Origin: Candidatus Omnitrophota bacterium
GTDB lineage: Bacteria; Omnitrophota; Gorgyraeia; Gygaellales; Profunditerraquicolaceae
Length of the DNA: 64,000 bases
Direction: 5' to 3'
NCBI GenBank assembly: GCA_023229385.1
Contig: JALNZI010000002.1
Span: forward strand, 62,001 to 126,000
Positions 8,616-15,666 of the stretch are shown one piece after another. Position 1 is the first letter of the stretch; each line of letters opens with the position of its first letter. The translations under genes were made by a program, and so were the position numbers. The notes under the pieces were generated by a model that had not been told where the DNA came from, did no database searches, and was given only the letters and a program-made list of their open reading frames with translations.

Positions 8616-8641
8616 GTTTAATCGTTACCAGGAACAGTAAA

Positions 8642-9790
8642 TTGATTAAAACTTATAAATTCAGAGCTTATACTAATAAAGCTACAGAAATTCAAACTAA
8701 TGTAGTCCTTGAGCTTTGTAGACAGATGTATAATTTGGCTCTTGAACAAAGAATAATGGTTTATAAGCAAAATAAAAAGTCTGTTTCTTTTTATGATCAA
8801 AATAAACAGCTTACCGAGTTTAAAAAAGAATTTACACAATTTAAACAAGTGCCTTCTCAAGCTTTGGAAAATGTTATTGATAGACTTGATAAAGCTTATC
8901 AAAACTTTTTTAGAAGAGTTAGAATAGGCGAAACCCCTGGATTTCCAAGATTTAAAGGTTATGAAAGATATGACTCTTTTACATTGAGACAAGGTTGTGG
9001 ATACAAACTTGAAAATTCTAACCTTATCCTTAGTAAAATTGGAACCTTTAAACTTAAACTTCATCGTCAAATCCCTTTAGAAGCTAAAATTAAAACTGTT
9101 ACTATTACCAGAAAAAACAATAAATGGTTTGTTTGTTTTTGCTGTGATAACATTATACCAAAAATTCTTCCTAAAGTCAATAGGTCTATAGGCATAGATG
9201 TAGGTTGTGAAAGCTTCCTTACAGATTCCAATGGGCTTAAGGTAGAAAACCCTAGATTTCTTAATAAATCTACTGAAAGAATTACTAAACTTCAACAAAA
9301 ACTTGAAAAACAACTTAAAGGATCTAATAGGAGAAAGAAAACTAAACTTCTCTTGGCTAAAAAGCACGAAAAAGTATTTAACCAAAGATTGGATTTCCAA
9401 CATAAAGTTGCAAAGCACTATGTTGATAGCTATGATACTATTTGCCATGAAAAGATGAATTCCTTTAAAAGTTTTACTAAACTCAATCGAAGTATGAGAG
9501 ATGTTAGCTGGTTTAGGTTCTTTGATATTTTGCAAGCCAAAGCGGAAGAAGCTGGGCGTACAATAGTTAAAGTGCCTGCCAAAAACACTTCTCAACAATG
9601 TAGTAAGTGCGGAGAGATGGTTAAAAAAGATTTGTCTGTTAGAATTCACTCTTGCCCTCATTGTAAACTTACTTTAGATAGAGATTTAAATGCTGCTTTA
9701 AATATTTTAAGGCTTGGGATGAGCCTACAAGACCCTACCTTTCCTGGTAATGACTGTCTTGTGAAATTTGATGATTTAATCATTAATTAA
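8642..9790 (+). CDS. tnpB: TnpB RNA-guided nuclease, copy B
   Basis: The 382-residue protein has all TnpB catalytic blocks: D186 in GIDVG, E270 in ICHEKM, zinc finger C320/C323/C338/C341 and D348 in LDRDLN. It is very similar to copy C and distant from copy A. The start codon is TTG with AGGA 8 bases upstream. This ribosome site lies inside the 13-mer that is complementary to the 3' hairpin loop. The C-terminal tail after the GLGM/GLGT hairpin region diverges from copy C only in the variable loop. The nuclease is probably functional. TnpA is absent, so the element cannot move by itself. Confidence 0.92.
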   Translation: MIKTYKFRAYTNKATEIQTNVVLELCRQMYNLALEQRIMVYKQNKKSVSFYDQNKQLTEFKKEFTQFKQVPSQALENVIDRLDKAYQNFFRRVRIGETPGFPRFKGYERYDSFTLRQGCGYKLENSNLILSKIGTFKLKLHRQIPLEAKIKTVTITRKNNKWFVCFCCDNIIPKILPKVNRSIGIDVGCESFLTDSNGLKVENPRFLNKSTERITKLQQKLEKQLKGSNRRKKTKLLLAKKHEKVFNQRLDFQHKVAKHYVDSYDTICHEKMNSFKSFTKLNRSMRDVSWFRFFDILQAKAEEAGRTIVKVPAKNTSQQCSKCGEMVKKDLSVRIHSCPHCKLTLDRDLNAALNILRLGMSLQDPTFPGNDCLVKFDDLIIN

Positions 9791-9795
9791 TCCAC
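9711..9795 (+). ncRNA. Putative omega RNA 3' scaffold of tnpB copy B
   Basis: Hairpin 1 is GGCTT-GGGAT-GAGCC (9711-9725). Hairpin 2 is ACAAGAC (9727-9733) with GTCTTGT (9756-9762) around a 22-nt loop. The same 85-nt layout exists in copy C. By analogy to TnpB systems the guide would follow TCCAC at 9795. Confidence 0.55.
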
Positions 9796-9892
9796 TTTAT
9801 GGTTTCCTCAAGCTCCCCAGATCCAAACAGCTCCTGGGTTATATGTTGAGAGGGAATTAAAAGGTTGGGGTTAGGGTATTTAAGAATTTTGG

Positions 9893-10114
9893 TCATAGAG
9901 TTGTATCGTAGAACTCTTTAATGGTTGAGAAGAACTCTTTAATGGTTGAGATATCTCTGAAACTAGACTCATTTATAACATAGTTTCTAAACTGTGATTC
10001 TGGCAATGCTTCTAGCATTTCACACAATACATCATCTGAAGCTATCATAATATACTGCAACAAAACTTGTTGTGCAACTTCTTTTGTAATATTACATGTA
10101 CTTTTTATACTCAT
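9893..10114 (-). CDS. 73-aa protein with a duplicated C-terminal motif
   Basis: The ATG at 10114 has GGAAAT upstream. The frame extends to TTG 10138, but that has no ribosome site. The C-terminus contains a direct repeat in DNA (two copies of aactctttaatggttgaga, 9911-9947) that gives a repeated TIKEF motif. The function is unknown. Confidence 0.5.
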   Translation of the reverse strand: MSIKSTCNITKEVAQQVLLQYIMIASDDVLCEMLEALPESQFRNYVINESSFRDISTIKEFFSTIKEFYDTTL

Positions 10115-10187
10115 TTTTATTTCCTTTTCTTTAGGCAATTACAAATAATTCTATAATCAATATATAAAATTTGGACACTAAAGTCAA

Positions 10188-10685
10188 TCAAACTCGCCAA
10201 GAAATTTCACCCACAACTTGCAAAAGTGTTTTGGTTAATTTCTTAGATACATACACAGGACAACCCATACAATAGCATACTACTATATCATTTAACATAA
10301 AGTATTGCTCCAGGGATTTTATTCTTTCTATATCAGCACCTGCCACCTTTAAAGCCTCCTGCAGCAAACCCCATTGTATTAGCATTGCTATGGGGCTTTT
10401 TTCTTCTTTTACTAAATATTGAAACTGGGCTAACATTGCCCCGGCTACTTTTTTATTCTGTTGGGTTAAATATAAGGCTATAGCATCCTGCTCAACCTGT
10501 GTAATCTCCTTAATAATGGGTATTTCAGAGGGAACAAATTCACATAGTTTACATAGGGGACAGATGGAGGAATTTATAGACCAAATATCACTATCTTCGT
10601 TATATGTATCTTGCTTGTAAGGGCAATGCTCTGGAGCCACTATGTAAGGTCCATAACCTATTTGTTTTAAAATTACTTTAATCAT
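10188..10685 (-). CDS. 165-aa Cys-containing phage protein
   Basis: Cys pairs CPLCKLC near residue 42 and CYCMGC near residue 137 suggest metal binding, with a helical segment between them. GGATTT precedes ATG 10685. I recognise no family. Confidence 0.6.
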   Translation of the reverse strand: MIKVILKQIGYGPYIVAPEHCPYKQDTYNEDSDIWSINSSICPLCKLCEFVPSEIPIIKEITQVEQDAIALYLTQQNKKVAGAMLAQFQYLVKEEKSPIAMLIQWGLLQEALKVAGADIERIKSLEQYFMLNDIVVCYCMGCPVYVSKKLTKTLLQVVGEISWRV

Positions 10686-10709
10686 ATTTAAATCCTTAAA
10701 TTAACTTTA

Positions 10710-10859
10710 TCAATCGGTATTAACCAAACCCATATTTATGTTATCATATAGCATGACCCAATGCCCGGCATAATCATGAACTACAATTTCTCTATTTATA
10801 GTACCCCCATTTAAATTTGGATCTCTACCATAACCTCTAAAAAATTTTATATAATACTT
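10710..10859 (-). pseudogene. Open frame without a canonical start, possible frameshifted tail
   Basis: After the stop of the 146-aa gene, the frame shifted by -1 stays open for 49 codons. It reads like real protein (Gly, Asp, His, Trp-rich: HDYAGHWVMLYD). There is no ATG, GTG or TTG near its beginning. It could be a decayed gene, a gene with an ATA start, or a frameshift extension of the gene at 10847. An A/T run (ATAAAATTTTTTAG) lies at the junction. Confidence 0.35.
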
Positions 10860-11287
10860 CTACCACGCAATTGCCCAGGTTCATTCCAAGTTGCTGTAAA
10901 CGCATCTCTATAAATTGATCTGGTTAACTCCTGTGATACATTAAAAATCTCTTTTGAAATTTTATCCCTATTATAAATTCTCATTCTTGCAGCCCCCTTC
11001 ACAATATCTAAAATGTGATCCACTAATTCTGAGGGTTCTGGTCCAAAAGTTAGCTTCAACTCATCACAAACTTGCATAACGGCATCATCGAAACTACTTA
11101 CACTCGTTAGATTTAAATCTTTCTTTTTTGGATAGGTTACAAGAACTTCTTGTGGCACAAAAGCTTTTATTTCTAATTCATAACCACACCTTTCATAACA
11201 TTGATTTATTCTAATATCAGTAACCCCCTCAATAACAGTGCCATCCTCAGTCTTAACTTTACCCTCCTCCACAACTAAATAGGACAT
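10847..11287 (-). CDS. 146-aa phage protein, unknown
   Basis: AGGAG lies before ATG 11287. The product has a beta-rich N-terminal half with VTYPKKKD and an acidic helical middle. It may be truncated relative to an ancestral longer protein, because the following frame looks coding. The function is unknown. Confidence 0.6.
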   Translation of the reverse strand: MSYLVVEEGKVKTEDGTVIEGVTDIRINQCYERCGYELEIKAFVPQEVLVTYPKKKDLNLTSVSSFDDAVMQVCDELKLTFGPEPSELVDHILDIVKGAARMRIYNRDKISKEIFNVSQELTRSIYRDAFTATWNEPGQLRGRSII

Positions 11288-11288
11288 A

Positions 11289-11654
11289 TCAATTCTCCTC
11301 TTCTAAGTAAGGTTTAATAATTGAGGCTTCTTCATTATTAAAAACATGCTCACCTAACAAATGCTTATAGATTCTTCCTCCGAGCCCAAAAATACCGTTT
11401 CTCTGCATCTTGATTCCACTAGGAAATTTCTTGGACTTTTTAATAACATCCTTCCAAATAACTTCTGCTAATTTATCAGCCCTTTTAAGTTTCTTATCAC
11501 ATTCTGCACACAAAGAGGTATTAGTATTTGGCAGCTCATTAAACTCTTTCCGAGTAAAAGTCTTTCTTAATTGACAGCCGGAACAATTAAGTATATAATT
11601 ACCCTCAGGAACTGTGTCTATATCATTATTTATAAACATACCTTGATTAAACAT
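11289..11654 (-). CDS. 121-aa zinc-finger protein
   Basis: CSGC near residue 24 and CAEC near residue 49 form a zinc ribbon, followed by a basic helical part and a glycine-rich FGLGGRIY. It overlaps its upstream neighbour by eight bases. The function is unknown. Confidence 0.6.
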   Translation of the reverse strand: MFNQGMFINNDIDTVPEGNYILNCSGCQLRKTFTRKEFNELPNTNTSLCAECDKKLKRADKLAEVIWKDVIKKSKKFPSGIKMQRNGIFGLGGRIYKHLLGEHVFNNEEASIIKPYLEEEN

Positions 11655-11940
11655 TATTCTTTTCCTCTAGAAATTCTAAAACATCTGGATCATTTGTTGC
11701 ATCATACAATTTAATTTCTTTGGGTAAAAATTCTTTAGCAATATCACAATCCTTTCTATCAGGACAAGTATAACCACAATATAGCTCCCTAACTAAAAAC
11801 CCAAAAGTTTCTACAAAATCAATAGCCCCATGCTCTTCATCAGGTATATGTTTAAGCCACTTATGTACCGGAAGATTCCTTTGAATCACATAGGCTTGAA
11901 CCCTTAAAAGTTCTGATAATCTATTGCATTTAGAAGTCAT
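11647..11940 (-). CDS. 97-aa phage protein, unknown
   Basis: This helical protein has a Cys-rich centre (CGYTCPDRKDC) and an acidic C-terminus. It overlaps the next gene by eight bases. I recognise no family. Confidence 0.6.
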   Translation of the reverse strand: MTSKCNRLSELLRVQAYVIQRNLPVHKWLKHIPDEEHGAIDFVETFGFLVRELYCGYTCPDRKDCDIAKEFLPKEIKLYDATNDPDVLEFLEEKNNV

Positions 11941-11946
11941 AATAAC

Positions 11947-12132
11947 TCACACAGGTCTGTACCAATCATTGCCATCTACAATTTCCAGAATAAAATTGTA
12001 TGCTTTTTTAAACAAACAAATAGGATTGCACCATAAATGATAAGCTTTAAAGGGTTTCCTGCTCCAAAATAAACCCTCACATCTTTGGCATTGATTGTGA
12101 TAGTATTGTTTTATGTATTTATTTTTGATCAT
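11947..12132 (-). CDS. 61-aa zinc-binding small protein, paralogue of the 6658 gene
   Basis: The blocks YHNQCQRCEGLFWSR, FKAYH and VDGNDWYR match the gene at 6658-6828 in order and spacing. AGGG precedes ATG 12132. The conserved CxxC points to metal binding. Confidence 0.6.
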   Translation of the reverse strand: MIKNKYIKQYYHNQCQRCEGLFWSRKPFKAYHLWCNPICLFKKAYNFILEIVDGNDWYRPV

Positions 12133-12326
12133 TATTTTTCCCTCAATATTGTTCTGTATCTTTTTTTAAACAAACCTACTATGTGGGGGTTCTCTTGAAC
12201 AATCCAACCCCCTCTTTTACCATAATAAGATCTCATATACGTAAGTAAATGCTGAAAGTCCTTACATTCAAGTATACGAATGGCTTTACCATTTTTTATT
12301 TTTCTTTTTATCTTAATTTCAATCAT
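12132..12326 (-). CDS. 64-aa basic protein
   Basis: This Lys/Arg-rich protein has a likely beta-hairpin start and a C-terminal basic tail. GGAAAT lies before ATG 12326. It is the first gene after the tRNA pair. The function is unknown. Confidence 0.55.
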   Translation of the reverse strand: MIEIKIKRKIKNGKAIRILECKDFQHLLTYMRSYYGKRGGWIVQENPHIVGLFKKRYRTILREK

Positions 12327-12353
12327 TTTAATTTCCTAATTTAATTATTTACA

Positions 12354-12427
12354 CGGACTATACAAGATTCTAACTTGTGACCCTGAAATTAGAAATTTCA
12401 TGCTCTATCCATCTGAACTAATAGTCC
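12354..12427 (-). tRNA. tRNA-Arg (TCT)
   Basis: The cloverleaf is complete: acceptor GGACTAT/ATAGTCC, D-arm GTTC...GAGC, anticodon stem TGAAA/TTTCA with loop TTTCTAA (anticodon TCT, reads AGA), T-arm ACAAG-TTAGAAT-CTTGT and discriminator G. AGA is a common arginine codon in this AT-rich genome. Confidence 0.9.
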
Positions 12428-12437
12428 AAAACTTTAG

Positions 12438-12521
12438 CACACCGGGAAGGAGTCGAACCTTCAGTGGGATCACACCCGGAAGTTTTGGAGACTTCTGCAT
12501 TACCAGCAATGCTTCCGATGT
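12438..12521 (-). tRNA. tRNA-Trp (CCA) with long variable arm
   Basis: The acceptor is ACATCGG/CCGGTGT, D-arm GCAT...ATGC with a GG-containing loop, anticodon stem GAAGT/ACTTC with loop CTCCAAA (anticodon CCA), and T-arm GAAGG-TTCGACT-CCTTC. The variable region is 16 nt, of class II length, whereas bacterial tRNA-Trp normally has about 5. Total length is 84 nt with discriminator G. Confidence 0.8.
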
Positions 12522-12553
12522 ATATTTGTATAAATTGTGAAACTATAGGGTCG

Positions 12554-13099
12554 TCACAAATCCCTATAAGCCCTTCCATTTTTAATATCTACTATTGTCG
12601 AATAGGAAACCTCAAAATCGTTACTCAATTCTTTTAAAGTTTTATATCTTACATTATTGAGAGCCACCTTAATAGCCTTAACTTTTTCTTGATTCAATTT
12701 TCTTCCAAATAACTTTTCAAAAGGCAACTTTGGTTTTACCTGAGGATCATATTTTGAACTATACCCATTAACATATCTGCCATTGCCCTTACCTTTTGCT
12801 TGCCTTCCTTTTCTTACTTTATCTTGAACATTATCATTTTGTGAACCACTAAACAAATGTTTTGGATTTACACAAGCTGGGGTATCACAACTATGACATA
12901 CGAGCTGTTCTTTTGTTAATACAACATTATTAGACAGTTCATAAGAAAGACGATGTGCTCTAATATGCCAATGCTTACCAGGATCCCTAAACTGAAAAAT
13001 CCCATATCCATCCTTACCAACTGTAGGACATAAAATACAATTTTCTGTATCAAAAACAAGGCTGTTAATCCTCTGAATTGCTTTTTCTCGTGCTGTCAT
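12554..13099 (-). CDS. HNH homing-type endonuclease with C-terminal DNA-binding part
   Basis: The sequence HIRAHRLSYELSNN, then CHSCDTPACVNPKHLF, is the zinc-bound HNH motif of phage and intron-type homing enzymes. The C-terminal part (about residues 125-181) has a helix-turn-helix-like LKELSNDFEVSYSTIV. The frame is open to 13210, but that part overlaps the tmRNA 3' end, so the ATG at 13099 with AAAGGG upstream is the start. The gene follows the tmRNA directly and may be a free-standing homing enzyme that targets or flanks it. Confidence 0.8.
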   Translation of the reverse strand: MTAREKAIQRINSLVFDTENCILCPTVGKDGYGIFQFRDPGKHWHIRAHRLSYELSNNVVLTKEQLVCHSCDTPACVNPKHLFSGSQNDNVQDKVRKGRQAKGKGNGRYVNGYSSKYDPQVKPKLPFEKLFGRKLNQEKVKAIKVALNNVRYKTLKELSNDFEVSYSTIVDIKNGRAYRDL

Positions 13100-13166
13100 A
13101 TAAACCCTTTCGTTAGAATTAGCATTACCCAAGCAACACCACGTGGAGGTTTCTAACAAGTTGCTT

Positions 13167-13562
13167 TGGACGTGCCGATTTTCGAAAATCGGGTCCGAGC
13201 AACAAGTCATAAAAAAGACTACAAGTTTAGTTTAATTTAATCTCTTTATCTATTATGCTAAATTAAACAACCACATAATAGATGCAATCTCTCTTTTTAC
13301 TACACCCAGCTGATTATTTTCTGAGTTCCGCATCCTCCACCATCTGACTTTCTTCTCTTACGGGAGTATTGCTACCCATCAGAACCGTAAACTTATAAGG
13401 TCTTAAACCATTACAAGTTCTTTATCAGCAAAGACTAAAGAACCGTCTTCACTGATAAAGGATGTCGATTTATGGTCGGCATTTTTAGTTTTCTAACTTT
13501 AAAGAGTCAGCAACTTACCTGCCTCTTCTACTATTGTTACCCGTCGAATCCAATTCACGCCC
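13167..13562 (-). ncRNA. ssrA: tmRNA
   Basis: The 5' end carries the diagnostic GGATTCGACGGG block. The acceptor GGGCGTG (13562-13556) pairs with CACGTCC plus discriminator A (13174-13167). The G3-U70 wobble that specifies alanine charging is present. The T-arm is CCGAT...ATCGG with TTCGAA in the loop. A likely P2 helix is GTAACAA with TTGTTGC. The tag frame starts at the resume codon GCC (13480) and ends with TAA at 13403. It encodes 25 residues that begin ADHK and end in hydrophobic LVMV. CTTTATCAG/CTGATAAAG folds over the tag. Length 396 nt. Confidence 0.85.
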
Positions 13563-13564
13563 GG

Positions 13565-13834
13565 TTATCAAAGAACAAAAATAGGTTTACAGGCAGTCCA
13601 ATTACTCGTAGTACAATTAAAGTACTATCGACCCACAACAAGGAAATAGGTATGGACATGGGGGCAGACCCGAACAATGCTTAGCTTAGCATATATCATT
13701 GTCCGTGTTCCTCGTTACCATGGCTCTAAGCTGCCTACCCGTAAACCAAATTTCAAAAAAACAAATAGACAGGATGTGCTTACCTTATCATAATCCAAAA
13801 GAATTATAATAACTCGGAGCTTCACCATCCTGTC
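13565..13834 (-). ncRNA. Structured RNA of unknown class upstream of tmRNA
   Basis: This 270-nt gene-free stretch has several strong helices: 9 bp between 13768-13776 and 13826-13834; 12 pairs between 13785-13796 and 13801-13812 around a four-base loop; 12 pairs with a 4-nt bulge between 13585-13596 and 13731-13746; and a 6-bp hairpin at 13609-13627. A GGGTAGGC block resembles one RNase P element, but the other RNase P signatures are not found. It may be co-transcribed with the tmRNA. Confidence 0.5.
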
Positions 13835-14006
13835 ATTTTATTACACCTGCAACTATTAACCATCCAACTATTAACATAAAAAACACAAGTATAAATATAA
13901 TTGCATCAAATACATTATTTTTAGGACGTCTTTTATATAAATCGACAAGTGTCCTAGACCATAAAAGCGTAGATGCCACAATAAATATTCTAATTAAAGT
14001 TTCCAT
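13833..14006 (-). CDS. 57-aa membrane protein
   Basis: ATG 14006 has GGATC upstream. Hydrophobic segments span about residues 4-16 and 34-56, with a basic KRRPK linker between. Its stop codon lies inside the first helix of the structured RNA. The tnpB copy C element begins 25 bases upstream of its start. Confidence 0.6.
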   Translation of the reverse strand: METLIRIFIVASTLLWSRTLVDLYKRRPKNNVFDAIIFILVFFMLIVGWLIVAGVIK

Positions 14007-14031
14007 TTTATACTTGATCCCCTTCTAATAC

Positions 14032-14061
14032 TTGTTTTTATCTAAAATTTTACTATATATT
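14032..14061 (+). promoter_or_regulatory. Promoter of tnpB copy C
   Basis: TTGTTT (14032) and TATATATT (14054-14061) match copy B in sequence and spacing. The predicted transcript 5' end falls at the 13-mer AGAACTATTGAGA (14069-14081). Confidence 0.55.
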
Positions 14062-14089
14062 ATATGTAAGAACTATTGAGAACAATACT

Positions 14090-15235
14090 TTGATTAAAAC
14101 TTATAAATTTAGGGCTTATCCTAACAAAGCTACAGAAGCTCAGACTAGTATAATCCTTGAACTCTGCAGGCAAATGTATAATTTGGCTCTTGAGCAAAGA
14201 ATAATGGTTTATAAACAAAGTAAAAAATCTTTGACTTGTTATGATCAAATTAATCAACTTCCAGAATTTAAAAAAGAATTTCCTCAATTTAAACAGGTTC
14301 CTTCCCAAGCTTTTGAAAATGTAATTGATAGACTTGATAAAGCTTATCAAGGCTTCTTTAGAAGAATAAAAACAGGTGAAACTGCAGGTTTCCCAAGATT
14401 CAAAGGTTATCAAAGATATGATTCTTTTACACTGAGACAATGTGGATATAAACTTGAAAAATCTAATTTGATTATTAAGAAAATTGGAACTTTTAAACTT
14501 AAACTTCATAGGTCCATTCCTTCAGAAGCTAAAATTAAAACTGTTACTATTATCAGAAAAAACAATAAATGGTTTATTTGTTTTTGCTGTGATTGTATTA
14601 TACCAAAAGTTCTTACTAAAGTCAATAGGTCTATAGGCATAGATGTGGGTTGCGAAAGCTTTTTGACAGATTCTAATGGACTTAAAGTAGAAAACCCAAG
14701 ATTTCTTAATAAATCTACTGAAAGAATTACTCAGCTTAGCCAAAAATTGTCTAAACAAAAGATGGGATCTAACAGAAGAAAGAAAACAAGACTTCTTCTG
14801 GCAAAGAAGCATGAAAAAGTATCTAATCAACGCTTGGACTTTCAACATAAAGTTGCAAAGCATTATGTTAAACACTATGATTTGATTTGCCATGAAAAAA
14901 TGCAAGCTTTTAAAAGTTTTAGAGGTCTTAATCGAAGTATGAGAGATATGGCTTGGTTTCAGTTCTTTGATATACTTTCTTACAAAGCGGAAGAAGCTGG
15001 TAGGAAAATAGTTAAGGTTCCTGCCAAAAACACCTCTCAGCAATGCTCGGGATGTGGTGAAATAGTGCTCAAAGATTTGTCTGTTAGAATCCACTCTTGC
15101 CCTCATTGTAAACTTACTTTAGATAGAGATTTAAATGCAGCACTTAATATTTTAAGGCTTGGAACGAGCCTACAAGACCCTACCTATCTCAATAGTTCTA
15201 GTCTTGTGAAATTTAATATTTTAGTTGTTGAATAG
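14090..15235 (+). CDS. tnpB: TnpB RNA-guided nuclease, copy C
   Basis: This 381-residue protein is very close to copy B throughout. It keeps D185 in GIDVG, the acid in ICHEKM, the CSGC...CPHC zinc finger and LDRDLN. The start is TTG. The last 20 residues diverge from copy B where the 3' hairpin loop varies. Copies B and C probably come from one ancestral insertion that moved or was copied within or between phages. Confidence 0.92.
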   Translation: MIKTYKFRAYPNKATEAQTSIILELCRQMYNLALEQRIMVYKQSKKSLTCYDQINQLPEFKKEFPQFKQVPSQAFENVIDRLDKAYQGFFRRIKTGETAGFPRFKGYQRYDSFTLRQCGYKLEKSNLIIKKIGTFKLKLHRSIPSEAKIKTVTIIRKNNKWFICFCCDCIIPKVLTKVNRSIGIDVGCESFLTDSNGLKVENPRFLNKSTERITQLSQKLSKQKMGSNRRKKTRLLLAKKHEKVSNQRLDFQHKVAKHYVKHYDLICHEKMQAFKSFRGLNRSMRDMAWFQFFDILSYKAEEAGRKIVKVPAKNTSQQCSGCGEIVLKDLSVRIHSCPHCKLTLDRDLNAALNILRLGTSLQDPTYLNSSSLVKFNILVVE

Positions 15236-15240
15236 TCCAC
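15156..15240 (+). ncRNA. Putative omega RNA 3' scaffold of tnpB copy C
   Basis: Hairpin 1 is GGCTT-GGAAC-GAGCC (15156-15170). Hairpin 2 is ACAAGAC (15172-15178) with GTCTTGT (15201-15207) around a 22-nt loop that holds the variable 13-mer. The same 85-nt spacing to TCCAC occurs in copy B. Confidence 0.55.
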
Positions 15241-15276
15241 CAAATAAGTCAAGCTTAAAATAGGTTCATAACATTA

Positions 15277-15483
15277 TTATATATCTTTATTATGTTCTAA
15301 TATACAATACTTTCTTATAAATGTTAAAGCTTTACCGTCAGAATATTTTAAGAGTTGCCTAAACTTTGCTGATTGAAAGGGGGTGGCATGACCCTCATAA
15401 CGCTTGCCATTAATAGTTATTTTTATTACATCTGGGCTTCTTTGAAAAGATACAAACCTTACATCTAAATCAAGGTCTGCCAT
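15277..15483 (-). CDS. 68-aa phage protein, unknown
   Basis: GGGAG precedes ATG 15483, which overlaps the next gene by 14 bases. The small beta-rich N-terminus (KITINGKRYEG) is followed by a helix. The function is unknown. Confidence 0.55.
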   Translation of the reverse strand: MADLDLDVRFVSFQRSPDVIKITINGKRYEGHATPFQSAKFRQLLKYSDGKALTFIRKYCILEHNKDI

Positions 15484-15661
15484 TTGTTTTCTCCCATACC
15501 CATTTAGCGGGATGATATTTTTTAGGTTTAGTTAAAACATAAATTAATTTCAAACACCAAACGCACTCTTTATAAAATACTTTGTTTCTTCCTTTAGCAT
15601 CGCAACACTGCACTATTTCACGAAAAGGGTGAATGCCTATATGACATAAAAAATTCTTCAT
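15470..15661 (-). CDS. 63-aa Cys-rich small protein
   Basis: CHIGIHPF and two further Cys pairs (QCC, CVWC) suggest a small metal-binding fold of a type common in phages. AAGGT lies before ATG 15661. The function is unknown. Confidence 0.55.
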   Translation of the reverse strand: MKNFLCHIGIHPFREIVQCCDAKGRNKVFYKECVWCLKLIYVLTKPKKYHPAKWVWEKTNGRP

Positions 15662-15666
15662 TTACC

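Larger units (their letters stand above)
8585..9795 (+). mobile_element. tnpB-only IS element (copy B)
   Basis: Alignment by eye with the element at 14031 gives shared ends: CTTGTTTTT on the left (from 8585) and TCCAC on the right (to 9795), with unrelated flanking DNA beyond both. There is no tnpA gene. The element is on the plus strand, opposite to the host genes, and lies in an intergenic gap. Confidence 0.7.
14031..15240 (+). mobile_element. tnpB-only IS element (copy C)
   Basis: It has the same ends as copy B (CTTGTTTTT left, TCCAC right) and nearly the same length (1210 bp). It is on the plus strand between two minus-strand small genes. There is no tnpA. Confidence 0.7.

Noticed and set aside
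8618..9070. Minus-strand frame of 150 codons inside tnpB copy B
   Set aside because: It is the antisense of the tnpB start with a basic, repetitive product and no ribosome site. Similar frames opposite copies A and C were also dropped.
12354..12521. CRISPR array
   Set aside because: The tRNA pair has repeated stems, but no regular direct repeats with spacers occur here or elsewhere in the window.
12554..13210. Longer HNH frame from 13210
   Set aside because: The extra N-terminal codons overlap the tmRNA 3' end and have no ribosome site.
13565..13834. RNase P RNA
   Set aside because: Only the GGGTAGGC-like block resembles it; the GGAGGAAAGUCC and ACAGAA core elements are not found in the right order.
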